Assembly: GCA_026119935.1 (NCBI GenBank)
Contig: JALRMH010000006.1
Span: forward strand, 1 to 64,000
Length of the DNA stretch: 64,000 nt
Source of the DNA: Endothia cerciana
Lineage: Eukaryota > Ascomycota > Sordariomycetes > Diaporthales > Cryphonectriaceae
Reading direction: 5' to 3'
Positions 35,036 to 45,643 of this stretch are shown here, piece after piece; position 1 is the first letter of the stretch; every line of letters starts with the position of its first letter. The translations under genes were made by a program, and so were the position numbers. The notes under the pieces were generated by a model. The model had not been told where the DNA came from, did not search any database, and saw nothing but the letters and a program-made list of their open reading frames with translations.

Positions 35036-36093
35036 TTTCTCTCAGTTGGGAGAGAAATTACATCCTACCATCATATCCTCATGTTCAGATGTTGCTCCGA
35101 ATTGGCTGAGGACTGGGGCACTTGGTACATTGATGGCAGATCGAGCCCCACAGATCGTCAATGATTGGATGAATTGAAGGAATGAAGGAATGAGCGGAGG
35201 AGCCTGGAAAGACAGTAAGGGCGTAAGCAATCAGGGATAGTGGTGCTCATTAAGCCTAGATTAGTGGCTGGAAAGATGTGTGTCTTCTATAAGCAAGCAC
35301 CTGCGTGCCACGTGAGTTGCATACCTCAGCTTGTGCCAACCTACACGTACTTGTCTGTCCCTACCCTATGGTGAACCTCATTGAAGTGGTCATCAGACCT
35401 GGGCAACTTCATGTCATGGCTTCATTGAAAGAGGCACCGTCTTATCTTGCTTTTGCCTTGGTTCTTCGCATTTTGCCTTTTTAATGCACGAAATCAATGA
35501 CTGGGGAGGCTTGTAGATGGAAGGACGTTGGGTGCGGATCGGTGCCAGCTGGCAGCCAGCTGGTGCACACCTATGTTTTCATAGTCCGAATGTAAAGGCA
35601 TGCACTAGTCCACGGGTGTCCAACCAAAGTTCTGCTGTAAAAGAATCACACACTGACTCTGGTTTCTGTAATATAGCCTGTGGTCATGTACAGCAATTCG
35701 GTATAGTTGGTTCTAATTTTCACTAGACTTGCATTTCTCTTGTTGCTAGACGCAAGCCATAACACACTAGACGAATTCCTAAACCCCCCCTTTTTTGGGG
35801 GGGGCCTGGAGCCAATTTCAACATATAGTTAACGTCTTCGGGACACAGCGAGACTCTTACCAATCTCTAGATTTTTTGGACATTATCAAGAGGTACTGTG
35901 CTCTTGATAGAACAGGTTGAGGCTGATACCGATCTGACATGCCGCTGCCTTCCAGAGAACAGATCTTCACAACGGTAGATACACTGCAGCAGAACGCGGG
36001 GGAAATAGTGAGGAAAGAATATTTTTGAGCTATCAGTCTAACCCCATCGTTTCTATATCATCGCTCTCACTGTCAAGAGTCCAGCCGAGACAA
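35036..36093. other. Intergenic, no gene seen
   Basis: Just over 1 kb between the tRNA array and the 3' end of the dehydrogenase gene. A short C-run/T-run/G-run hairpin occurs at about 35784-35807. No supported coding region. Confidence 0.55.
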
Positions 36094-37174
36094 CTAGGCT
36101 CGGTGGCTAGCCGCGATCATGATTCTCTGCCACTCCGAGGCAATATCGTCTTCAGCATAGTCATCCTTCATCATGTCCATGTAACCACGTGGATCGGTAT
36201 CTTTGGTCACAATAGCCAAGCATCGGCCTGTTTAATTTCCATGTCAACAACACGTTTGTGATTGATCCGGATGCGCATTGCCTTGACAAAAGGAAGTAGA
36301 TCTAATAAGACAAGGATGGCCCTCTTACCGTTCAGAAGTCTGTCTGAGGCGATGTGGAGTACCGCCTCTCCAGCATTCTCGGGGTCCGCCCAGATGACTC
36401 CCTTTTCGGTGAGCCTGTCCTGGTTGGCTTGCGGGATGGCCGGAGTCCGGACGTACCAGGGTGCCAGCAGGTTCACCCGGATACCGTTCTTGTGAGCGGT
36501 GCGACGAAGACTCATGGTGAAGCCACGGATTCCATTCTTGGTCGCGCAGTAGATGGGAGTGCCAGGTTGGTCGCAGTAGCCGGCAATACTGCTCATCATG
36601 ATGATGCAGCGATCGTGGTCATCGTCATCTGGCTGACGAGCCAAGTAGTGCATACCAAGCTTAGTAGTATACATGCAACCGACGAGGTTAGTCCTCAAGA
36701 TCTTCAGATCGGGTTCAATCGGCTCGCCGTCAAACTCGCTGTCTGCAAGTAGGTTAATTTCATGGCTTAGACAGAACACATTAGCATGCGAGGTAACGGT
36801 GACTACTCACCATCCCAATAGATAGGGTCGCGGCCTGAGATGCCGGCATTGGCGATCACAACATCGAGTCGGTGGTTCGGTGCGCGGTCGATGGCAGTTT
36901 TGAAGAGCTGCAGTTGGTCCTCCCAGTGCATGACATTGCACTTGACAAAGACGCACTTGTCTCCAAGCGAGGCAGCCACTTGTGACCCACGTTCCTCTTG
37001 CTGGTCACCGATCGTCACGAAGGCACCAGCGGCAACAAAAGCTCTGGCCATGGCCTCACCCATACCAGAAGCACCTCCAGTGATCACCACTGCCTTGCCC
37101 TTTACCTTCTTAGGATCATATCCGGCACCCTTCTTCAGAATATACTCGCCGTTGTAGAGTGGAACTGAAACCAT
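36094..37174 (-). CDS. Short-chain dehydrogenase/reductase
   Basis: Classical SDR, NAD(P)-dependent oxidoreductase of 303 residues. Exons are 37174-36811, 36742-36329 and 36227-36094; both introns (68 and 101 nt) have good donors and the phases match. The Rossmann dinucleotide motif TGGASGMG is at about 32-39, DVVIANAG near 110, and the catalytic YxxxK as YCATK in exon 2, with the active-site serine in IIMMSSIAGY. Exon 3 encodes LAIVTKDTDPRGYMDMMKDDYAE...SHRA, a tail typical of fungal SDRs; without that splice the frame ends in unrelated sequence. GDQQ after the second strand, with an acidic residue, leans towards NAD rather than NADP. It is divergent from the propeller protein gene. The substrate is unknown; the likely role is tailoring a metabolite. 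Confidence 0.87.
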
Positions 37175-38129
37175 TTTGGATGACTGGGTTCGGGTTTTTG
37201 TTTAGATGTAAGAATGCACAAGAGGAACTTAGAGGAGCAAGGAACAACTTTCAAGGCGATGAGTTACTAGCATCACTTTATATCTTGCAAGATAAGGTCA
37301 TCTTATACTAAGACTATTGCTCGCACATACCACATATGCCTGTTCTCTGTGCCGCCAGCCTGATTTAGGTCGATGATGACACATCATCTGAGATTTCAGA
37401 CTTGGAATAGAGGAATAAGGGATCTTTCATTGACCAACCATCAAGAGTAAGTCGATATTCTGGCTGTGGGTCAGAGGATTGAGGGACGACTCTTCTATGA
37501 AGGACTTTTGCCCGCTCACTGGCGACCTCTTATGTGAGGCAATACTCCTGGATTGACGAGATGCAGGATTTCTCTGCTCGCGGTATTGAAGAAATCATCA
37601 TGCATATGTGCTTAGAAGTTCAAATTAATGAACAAGAGGTATGTCCATATCCCCATATGTAAATAGTGGGCCAGCCTGATCAAATCCAGAAATGACATCA
37701 CTTATTCCGTCCGTACCCATTACTTGAACAAGCAAGCGGTCAAGGATCGATGGCTCAAGAAGAGGAGCAGGTGGGAATTGCAGGATTATGGGATCAGGGT
37801 TCTCTTCGGACATATCCCCACCTCGAACCAGGCGGGGCATAGCCTAATGCATACTACCTATCCAATAACACAGGATTGCAGGATCAGCCATGAGTATAGG
37901 ATGACCAATCGACTTAACATTGCCGGCCCCCCAAGGTTGTGCTCTGTAGGCGTCTCTGAGACATAATCCAGAGAAGAATTGGAGGTCCAAGCGTGGATAG
38001 TCCTACAAATACCCCTCAGAGTCAGCAATGGCTTCGTAATAACACGTCTTGAGCCTACTTTGGGGCATCATCCAATCTTGCCACATCATTGCCTGGTCAA
38101 GGGCCCTACAAGCTATCATCAACACCATC
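37175..38129. promoter_or_regulatory. Shared promoter region SDR / propeller gene
   Basis: Divergent 0.95-kb interval between the dehydrogenase and the secreted propeller gene. AT-rich, with no gene seen. Divergent pairs with a shared promoter are common inside fungal metabolite clusters. Confidence 0.45.
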
Positions 38130-39158
38130 ATGAAGAATTTCACAGCAATAAGTGTGTTTCTGTCTTCGTGCATATTCGCTACCTCTGTCTTGTCACTTCC
38201 GAACCACCGCAGTTCAGCCTCAGTCTCTGCAGGTCCAGTCGTTCAGCACTTTCAATTCGGCTACGAAGCGGAGATTGAAAACCTGGTCATTCGGCCCAAC
38301 GGAAACATCCTCTTCACAGAACCGACTCCTGCCGCAGAAGTGTGGGAGATCAACCCGTCCATCAGCAATGGCTCGGCGCAGTTAATCGCCCACCTCGAGG
38401 GTGCGACGGCAGCCCTTGGGATCGTCGAATTTCAGGCCGACGTCTACGCCGTTACGGCTGGGAATCTTACGAGCGGTCCTGCTGGTGTTCAGGGTACCTT
38501 TGCCGTCTACATTCTGGATTTCACTGCATCGACCGGGGTCACAGTCAGCAAGCTCGTCGATGTACCGCAAGCTCACTTTCTCAACAAGCTGGCGGTTTTG
38601 GATCCCCCTTACTCGGACACGATCCTGGCAGTAGACGCGCAAGGTAGCACCATCTACGCCATTGATGTCAGTTCTGGCTCTGTCACCTCGGTGCTCGCGG
38701 ACAACACCACCATGTCCGCGCCCTCTGGTGGTTTCCCAGTCGGAGTCAATGGAATCCAGCGCGCAGGTGACTACATTTACTACACAAACAGCGGAAGAGG
38801 CCTGTTCTGTCGGGTATCAATCAACGATGCCTATGGCACTGCCGCAGGTCCTTATGAGATCGTGGCGAATATTTCTGCCTCACTGATGTTGCCCGACGAC
38901 TTTGCCCTGTTGTCCGACGGCGATGCTTTCATTTCCGGGTCGAACCAGGTTGTCTATGTAGACACTGATGGCACATTTTATACGATTGCAGGGGGAGTGG
39001 ATGACACCGAGCTTGCCGGAGTAACATCTGCCGCCTTTGGTCTGGGGAGTAATTCTAGCATACTGTACTTAACCACGTCTGGCACGATTTCGAAGCCTGC
39101 CACCATTTTATATGAAGAGCCCGGGAAAGTTGCGGCTATCGAAATCTCGGGCCTTTGA
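38130..39158 (+). CDS. Secreted six-bladed beta-propeller (SMP-30/TolB-like)
   Basis: 342-residue single-exon gene. The start chosen is the ATG of MKNFTAISVFLSSCIFATSVLSLP, which gives a clean signal peptide (basic n-region, hydrophobic core, cleavage near residue 20-25); upstream frame is open but unconvincing. The body shows repeated blades: IENLVIRPNGNILFTEPT, LGIVEFQADVYAVTAGN, ILAVDAQGSTIYAIDVSSG, VGVNGIQRAGDYIYYTNSGRGLFCRV and FALLSDGDAFISGS. Proteins of this kind are annotated SMP-30/gluconolactonase-like or strictosidine-synthase-like and recur in fungal biosynthetic clusters, usually with unknown roles. There are two Cys in the mature part and several N-glycosylation sequons (for example NGS, NLT, NTT, NIS). 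Lactonase activity is possible but not shown by motif. Confidence 0.8.
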   Translation: MKNFTAISVFLSSCIFATSVLSLPNHRSSASVSAGPVVQHFQFGYEAEIENLVIRPNGNILFTEPTPAAEVWEINPSISNGSAQLIAHLEGATAALGIVEFQADVYAVTAGNLTSGPAGVQGTFAVYILDFTASTGVTVSKLVDVPQAHFLNKLAVLDPPYSDTILAVDAQGSTIYAIDVSSGSVTSVLADNTTMSAPSGGFPVGVNGIQRAGDYIYYTNSGRGLFCRVSINDAYGTAAGPYEIVANISASLMLPDDFALLSDGDAFISGSNQVVYVDTDGTFYTIAGGVDDTELAGVTSAAFGLGSNSSILYLTTSGTISKPATILYEEPGKVAAIEISGL

Positions 39159-39627
39159 GTAGCTTCTTCAGTTCACATAACATCAAGGGGCTCAATCATA
39201 TAATCAAATACTTACACAGTCCTCGTTGTCTGTTCGTTTTTTGGGGTTATGTGTACTATGGTCGCCATGTCTCCCAAGGTCACTTTTGAGTCGAGTCTTG
39301 CTGCCGGAGTCATAAAGTCAAACTAAACAAGGCTCAAAAGGCGCTAGCTCAAAGAGCCTGGATCAATGATTCCGAAAGGGTCAGGAGTTTTCGACTAAAA
39401 CAATTCAATCCGAATTTCTCTCAAGTGCTCAAAAGATGATGAAGATTTTGCATAAACTAACAGCTCCTAAGATCAACCTTTTGGTTTCCACAAATATAGT
39501 CAAATCTGCAAGTCTTTGCTCCAACTCTTTGCCTCTTGAACGGAAAGAAAAACAAAGAAGAAAAAGGTCTAGCCTCTCCTTACAAGATACAAGTCGCCCT
39601 CCACCCACAGAACATCCACCCAGGTTC
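39159..39627. other. Convergent intergenic region
   Basis: 3' ends of the propeller gene and the isocyanide synthase gene face each other. No gene seen. Confidence 0.55.
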
Positions 39628-41168
39628 CTATACTTTGATCGCCGCCCCGTGAATGTGATTCTTGACTGTCCCGTCTCCCGACTCGTAAGGGGGGACTCGC
39701 TCCAGAAAGAGCCAAGGCCGGCCGTCACGGTACACAACATCATGGGTAGCTTTGACATCCTTCGCAAGAACCGTGCGATGGACGCCATATCTGTCTTCAG
39801 CAATGCAGCTCATCCATGGCGAGCGGGCCACGGAATCCGTTGGCTGAGGCACCAAGCAGATGGACAGCTTGGCCAATCCTGACGAAGGGTGGATCGACAG
39901 GCGCACGTGGTGAGGTAGCATCGCTCGGATGAGCTTACCAAACCCTTCAGATCGTGCCATCATCCGGAGGGCCAGCTTGGCCATCTCGCGGCGATATTGC
40001 TTGCGGCTGGCGCAGTTGCTGCGGTAGGAAGTTTTCACCATGTCGGCCTCGAGGAATGACTTGAAGCCAACATATGTCAGACGCGAGTCATCGTCTTCCT
40101 CCACCAGACGACGAATGTCCTCTTCGCGCTTGGAATATTGATCCTTGATCAGGTCGCGACATTTTCCGATAGTGGCAAAAAAGGCCTCCTCTGTGACTTG
40201 GCCCTCGTCCATATAGCCGAGCAGCTGCATCGGGTATACCACCTTGATGTTCTTTTGGAAGCCGTAAGTGGCGACCATGTTATGGACCGCTTTGCCATAC
40301 TCCCAGACCTCCTCATCGCTGATCAAGAGCAGGTCTGACAGCCGTAGGACGATTGTCAGCACTACTCCTTTAGAATCCAAGGGGGGCTCACGAGCAGAAT
40401 TTCCACTTACCTCCGAAGGCAGCTCCATCGGTGGCAATCACAGCTTCAGCGCCGAGGTGGTAGACCTTTCGAATGTCCTCACACATCTGGTTCAGGCGAA
40501 CGAGGCCTAGATACTCTGCGAGGTCCGGAAGTGTGCCTAGCACCTTTTCCGGGTTTGGCTAAAGCCGAAATCATGTTAGTGGTCACTTTGATACAAATCA
40601 CACCCGGCCGCGATGCTGAACATAGTGGGTAAAGGAAGGCGTCACTGGTGACAAATTTGACTCCGATAGGGTTACAAATACCGCTCACTCACAGATTTGA
40701 AAGGGTAGGCTGGTAGACACATCTTCACAGACTCTCCCTTTTCGATCCAGTGCATCACATGTTCCTTGAATGTGGTCCTGCCAGGCCAATAAGTCTGGCC
40801 TTGACCAGCGTCATCGCCGGGCCTCCAGAAGTAGGCTGACAAAACGTCCAAGACCTTCTCAGCGGTTTCATCCATCTTCACGCCGAGGTAGTTTGTGGTG
40901 ACATCCTGTGGTTGCAGTACTGCAATCGATGGTCAGTCTCAATCTTTGGGAACCCACTGCCTGGCCTCCACCAAAGAGCATACTCACCATCAAGTTTTTC
41001 GGATGTTGAGATCTTGAAAGACTTGAAACTCGCGGCCAAAATCTGCTCGTATTCCAACACCTCGGCCAGAAGTGTCTCGTCGAACCCTCCTGGGGGAATT
41101 GGTAGATACTCCATATCCATGTAAGCGTTTCTGAACGCATGGGCCACAGGGCGGATGGGATTCTCCAT
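39628..41168 (-). CDS. DIT1/PvcA-family isocyanide synthase
   Basis: Family of pyoverdine/dityrosine biosynthesis enzymes. PvcA and fungal IcsA-type proteins turn an amino acid into an isonitrile; yeast Dit1 makes N-formyl-tyrosine for the spore wall. Exons are 41168-40988, 40919-40693, 40558-40411 and 40334-39628, 420 residues, with all phases consistent. Recognisable blocks: VLSAYFWRPGDDAGQGQTYW and HWIEKGESVKMCLPAYPFK (exon 2); VLGTLPDLAEYLGLVRLNQMC and AEAVIATDGAAFGDLLLIS (across exons 3-4); DIRRLVEEDDDSRLTYVGFKSFLEAD; and MLPHHVRLSIHPSSGLAKLSICLVP near the end. It stands alone: no fused TauD/PvcB oxygenase or NRPS domains, and no P450 (Dit2-like) nearby. The product could be an isonitrile or an N-formyl amino acid. 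The lower-scoring points are the short C-terminal tail and the 134-nt second intron. Confidence 0.85.
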
Positions 41169-42333
41169 TTGAGTGTCTGTTGGAGTATTTTTGGGGAAAA
41201 CAAATGGTGATTCTGAGTATGGAATCCTGACGACTATGACTGAATATGCGGTCTTCGTATTGATATGCTGGACTTATAGCAGATTTGCTCTTCTTATACT
41301 CATTCATCACGTAGGCTATATTTTGGCCTGGTCACTTTCGACCCGTCGGCCGAAGCCGTTTCGTCCCTATCCTAGGAGACCCCGGTACACTACGCCTCAA
41401 CTAGAAGCCGTACGATAGTCATGTTCATGAGTCCCTCATTCCTTCGTCCTGCATAATCCTTCTGGACTCTTTCTCGCGCTGAGTGGCAATGGCCGCACTC
41501 GGAGACCCTAGCCATGTTACTACAACAGAGTGAGTTCAAGGTTCTTCAGCCACTGTAAAGGTGCCCCACATGCCGAGACCTTTGCAGATCCTTCATCCTT
41601 CTCGTAAGACACAACCATTGTTCGCGACCTCGTGTGTGTACTTTTGCAGTTGCATGTGATGTCCTTGAAGTCGGCCTCGGAGAAACATGTTTGATCTCTC
41701 ATTGTGAGTGTCCACTGAGCCCTATTGAATGCTCCGATTGGGGCTGTGACTACTTTCAAAGGTGTGTGTAGTATGGTACTAAATCCTGAATGCCTTTCCT
41801 AGATTGGCACTTCCCATCACGATATGTAATACGGATTGCATGATCTCGCAATGTTTCCAAAAGCATGATCATGGTACATTGAAATTTGAACCGTATATCC
41901 CACCTAAGCATGTTGTGGGTCCAGAGCGAAACATACACGCAGTTGACTCTATGATATTATGTCTGGAGAGATATTTCCCAGCCTCAAATCATCACAATAG
42001 AGGTTGGATTGGATTAGAAGAGCCATGCCAGGTCTAATGAGCACATAGAAGAACAGTAACATATTGCAACAGTAGAAATCTGCTCTGTCCAACCCCGGAG
42101 GTTTCTCTCTCTCTCTCTCTTTCCTTCTTCTTTTTCTTTGAGGGGGGGGGGGGGTTTCTGCTCTCTTTCCTCTCCGCCACATCGTCATTTCCACCGCCCC
42201 CCTCACCATGTCATGTGAACGATCCTGCATAAGGCGGGAGCCTCGTTACCTACTTCAGTAACTCACCCCAGCCACATCGCCACGCCATTTTGAAACCCCT
42301 TCACATCAATCGCCCAATAGGACCTGCAGCACG
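41169..42333. other. Intergenic between isocyanide synthase and C2H2 factor
   Basis: Promoter side of the synthase and 3' side of the transcription factor. It contains a CT microsatellite (42102-42122) followed by a G run at 42142-42154. No gene seen. Confidence 0.55.
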
Positions 42334-43322
42334 CTACATCAAAGCCTCCTCGATCTTCCGCATGATGGGTCTAGACCTGCCGTTAGAGTACCTCCGTATC
42401 CGCGTGCAGCTCTTGTTCGCCAAATGCTGGTTCCGCGCCGTCGTCCTGCTGAAGTAGGCGCCGCACCGGTCGCAGTAGCACTTGGGAGCGGCGGCTGAGC
42501 GTTCCCGTCGGTGGCGCCGCAGGTTGCTCAAAGAGGAGAAGACGCGCCCGTTGCAGCCGTGGTCCCAACATACGGGCTTGTCATCCACCTGGTCCGACGG
42601 ACTGCCGTTGCCGGTGCTGGGGCTGCAGGGGCTGCAGGGGGATTCAGCATCTGGGGCGGCTAGATCTTGGTCCAGCTCGGGTACATCGATGTTCAGGTCA
42701 ATGTCGAAGGTTCCCATCAGGATTCCGTCTGACAGTATAGGGTACTGCGTCAACTCTGTGTTGTCTAGAAGGCTGGGGTCCAACTGCTGGTGCTGCTGTT
42801 CACCCAGCACTAGGTCCGCGCTCCCCGAGCATTCAGAAGCGTCCGCCCACAACTGGAACTCGTCGAGACCGTAGGGGCCGGTGGTGTTGATCTGTCCAGG
42901 CTGCACCGTCGCCGGGGCTGCTTCAAGCTCTCCAAAAATGTTCTGGGCCACATCTGGATATGCTGCAGAGATTTGCGTCTGTCCCTGCAGGAGCTCGAGC
43001 GAGCCATGGTGATCCATCACATCTGTGACAGACCCTGATAGCGCGGCAGGAGATTGTTCGATGACAGGATCGAAGAATATGTCATTGTAACCGTGCCTTG
43101 AGATCGTCTCGGAAAACGGCATCGGCAGCGGATACTGACTGGAGGTCGTGCTCCTTCGACGCAAAGTCAGCACATGGAGTCTTTACGACAGACGGCACAG
43201 ATTCAAGTAAGCAGAACTTGAGATTCGTAGTATGCTCACACCGGCCTACGCCGTAAGGGAAGCATGACTTACTCCCCAAGACAGGCACTACACCGTCTCT
43301 GTCCTGACGCTGTCGAATCCAT
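42334..43322 (-). CDS. C2H2-type transcription factor, cluster regulator candidate
   Basis: 298 residues from exons 43322-43273 and 43180-42334, joined across a 92-nt intron (GTAAGT donor, AAAG acceptor). The large exon has no ATG at its edge; the 50-nt first exon gives MDSTASGQRRCSACLGE. The middle is acidic and Gln/Asp-rich, resembling an activation domain. The C-terminal DNA-binding region has CWDHGCNGRVFSSLSNLRRH, then CDRCGAYFSRTTARNQH ending with a Cys. The first finger lacks a clear second histidine and the second ends in Cys instead of His, a pattern known in fungal C2H2/C2HC regulators. Position next to the isocyanide synthase suggests pathway control; that is inference. The first exon is less certain than the rest. 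Confidence 0.72.
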
Positions 43323-45643
43323 TGCAAGTTGATTGCCCCTTTTGTTGATAGGATCCTTTTTGTAAACCATAGGTAGAAACACTACAAGCAGGGTGAGGAA
43401 GGGTTAAATCGAATGTGCTACCCGGCCTTGTATTTGGGGCAGGCTTATATCTGGAGTGATTACTATTTGATATAACTGGCTATGCGTGTGCTTTTAGTCC
43501 AGCCTCTGCCCACAGTAAAATCATGCATTCTTGATATCGCCATTTCTTGAAACATCTCAACGGCTTGGGTCACGATCCTAAGTCTCTAGACTTAGGATCT
43601 AGCATAGGTCTCTGCGAGACCCTCAGCCCTCTTTGTATATGTACCCTAGGCTATGTGTATATTTTCAAAACTCTATATTCTGACGAGCGCCGCCCCGATC
43701 GGCAAATCGGCTGCTGCAGATGTGGCAAGAGATGTCAGGACATCCAGTAGGATTATCCCCACCGGCACTTGCAACTGGGAGGCGGATGAGGCGGAAAGCC
43801 CCTTTGGTACTCGTAAGCAGCCTTGACCTCGCAGTGGGGCATGAGGCCTTTCTCGCGATGTACGGTGTACGATGCGGTTAGTAGCACTCGGTGCCCAGGC
43901 GCACTGTGCAGCGTGAAGGCAGGGGCAGGTCGAGAAGGAGGCTTGCAGTAGGCAACCTGTCAAGCCGGAGTACCTTGCTGGCCTACGCAATCCTTTGGAT
44001 CAACATCGCCTCAACAAAAAGGACCCGGCGCTGCCCGGACATTCCCAAAGAGAGGGGGGGGGGGGTGTCGAGTCCTGCCCAAACGGGATCGCACGTGTTT
44101 TGAGTACAGTCTTTTCACATGTCCCTGTCGCACGAGGGCTTTTAGGACAAGGCTGTCCAATGTGACTGCATAGCCCCAGCGGTGCAACCGAAAGGACATG
44201 CATGAAAGGATCTGGAGATACGTGTATCGAGACCTCGCAGCCTGGTACGTACGGGTGTGTGGAAAATTGTCACACCGACATTCTTGTGGGAGCAGCACTT
44301 ATTCATCGCGATTTCAAGCCTCGACCAAAGGAACCTTATAAGCCATGTCACCACGGATCTGCTTTCCATCATTACTAAGGCACGTACGTTTCCTTTCACG
44401 AGTTGAGGCTGATATAAGATTCGGATTTATCTTGCACACCTGACACATTGCTGTACGGTCGAGCTGGCGCGGCGTCCAGGTAAAGGGTACTTGCAAGAGA
44501 GATGTCATGGCCGGCAGCCCGGACCAGACCTCCCCCGTAGGATTCTCTCCCATGAAAGCCTTGTGCAGTGTTAGAGCTGCCTAAAGTGTCCCCTAGTGCA
44601 GGGCAACCTTGTAATAAAATCAAAAATTAAAAATTAAAAATCCACCAAAAAAAACTGACATGTTTGTGGGACGTGTTCCCATCACAGAGGTCTGTAGGAG
44701 CCTCCCCGTGTCCCATATTCAAGCTGGACGTTGGTACAGGGTAGATCTCCTGTTGATGCCCAGACGCGCAACTGACGGCTCACCAAGCGGCGGGCGGGCT
44801 AGCCCCCCGGTCTGCGTCTTACTGCTGCACCTTCGACAGACGCAAGGGCTCGGATCTGGGGGTGGACGGGTTGGGCTGTCGAGCACTACTGTAGGGGGCC
44901 ACCGCAAAGCCACCTGCGCAATCCACACTTGCGTAAGCAGCACGTGTTGACGCAGATCCGCGCCTTTTTGGGGGCACGCTGGCCTTTTGGTGAAGCCATC
45001 CCCACGTCCCGAAGGCTGAGCACCTACGGCAGATCCCCACAGGATAGATCCCCATAGTCTCGGCCCGCGTAAAGTTTCTCCAATGGGTCGGAATTTCCCC
45101 CCTGCCACGAACCGAGGGCTTTCTAGTCGGAGATAGTTGGGGGGATACGTGGTGGTCAGGTGAGGTCAGGTGACAGGTCATAGCGACAGGATCCGGAGCC
45201 CGGGGCGGACGACATCATCCTGAACGTACAAACGGGGGGCATGGTTCTAGAGTGTCATCGCATTGACATGATCTCTCTGTGAAGCTCAAGTGGGATGATC
45301 CCTCGCAGGCGCCAAAGGCGCCCGCGATGCACGGTCAGCACGCGCCTTACTCAGAACAGTCAGGCCCTGCATGCGCCGTAGTATTCGACCCAAACCCTTC
45401 TGCGCTCCGTCGACTATCCTTGGCTCTTGACTCCTCATCACGTCAGACGATGCCGTTACGATCATCATTCGACTCCCTGGGCTGGAATCCCTCCCCCTCC
45501 TCACCAATTGTCAGTCTGGTCATCTGATCTCCCCTCCCCCCGACAGTCCTCATGTTCCCTGCCTACTGTGCCTCATACCCGCATCCCGGAGCTGCGGGAA
45601 GAGGCTGCTCCCACCGCCCTCCCGGACCTTGGGGGGAACCCGT
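43323..45643. other. 2.3-kb intergenic region with hairpins
   Basis: No gene seen. Two adjacent hairpins lie at 43574-43621. An A-rich stretch with AAAATTAAAAATTAAAAA character lies at about 44613-44650. G runs are near 44055. GC content rises after about 44.7 kb. Open frames are short and lack motifs. Confidence 0.5.
43574..43621. repeat. Tandem hairpins, tRNA-Leu-like fragment
   Basis: A perfect 12-bp inverted repeat (43574-43585 with 43588-43599) is followed by a 6-bp hairpin (43607-43612 with 43616-43621). The overlapping CTAGA-CTTAGGA-TCTAG could form a 5-bp anticodon stem with a 7-nt loop and TAG anticodon, and the second hairpin could be a long variable arm as in tRNA-Leu, but no D arm, T arm or acceptor stem is found. 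Confidence 0.4.

Noticed and set aside
44000..45280. Transposon relic
   Set aside because: I looked for terminal repeats, target-site duplications and transposase motifs by eye and found none; only A-rich and G-run low complexity.
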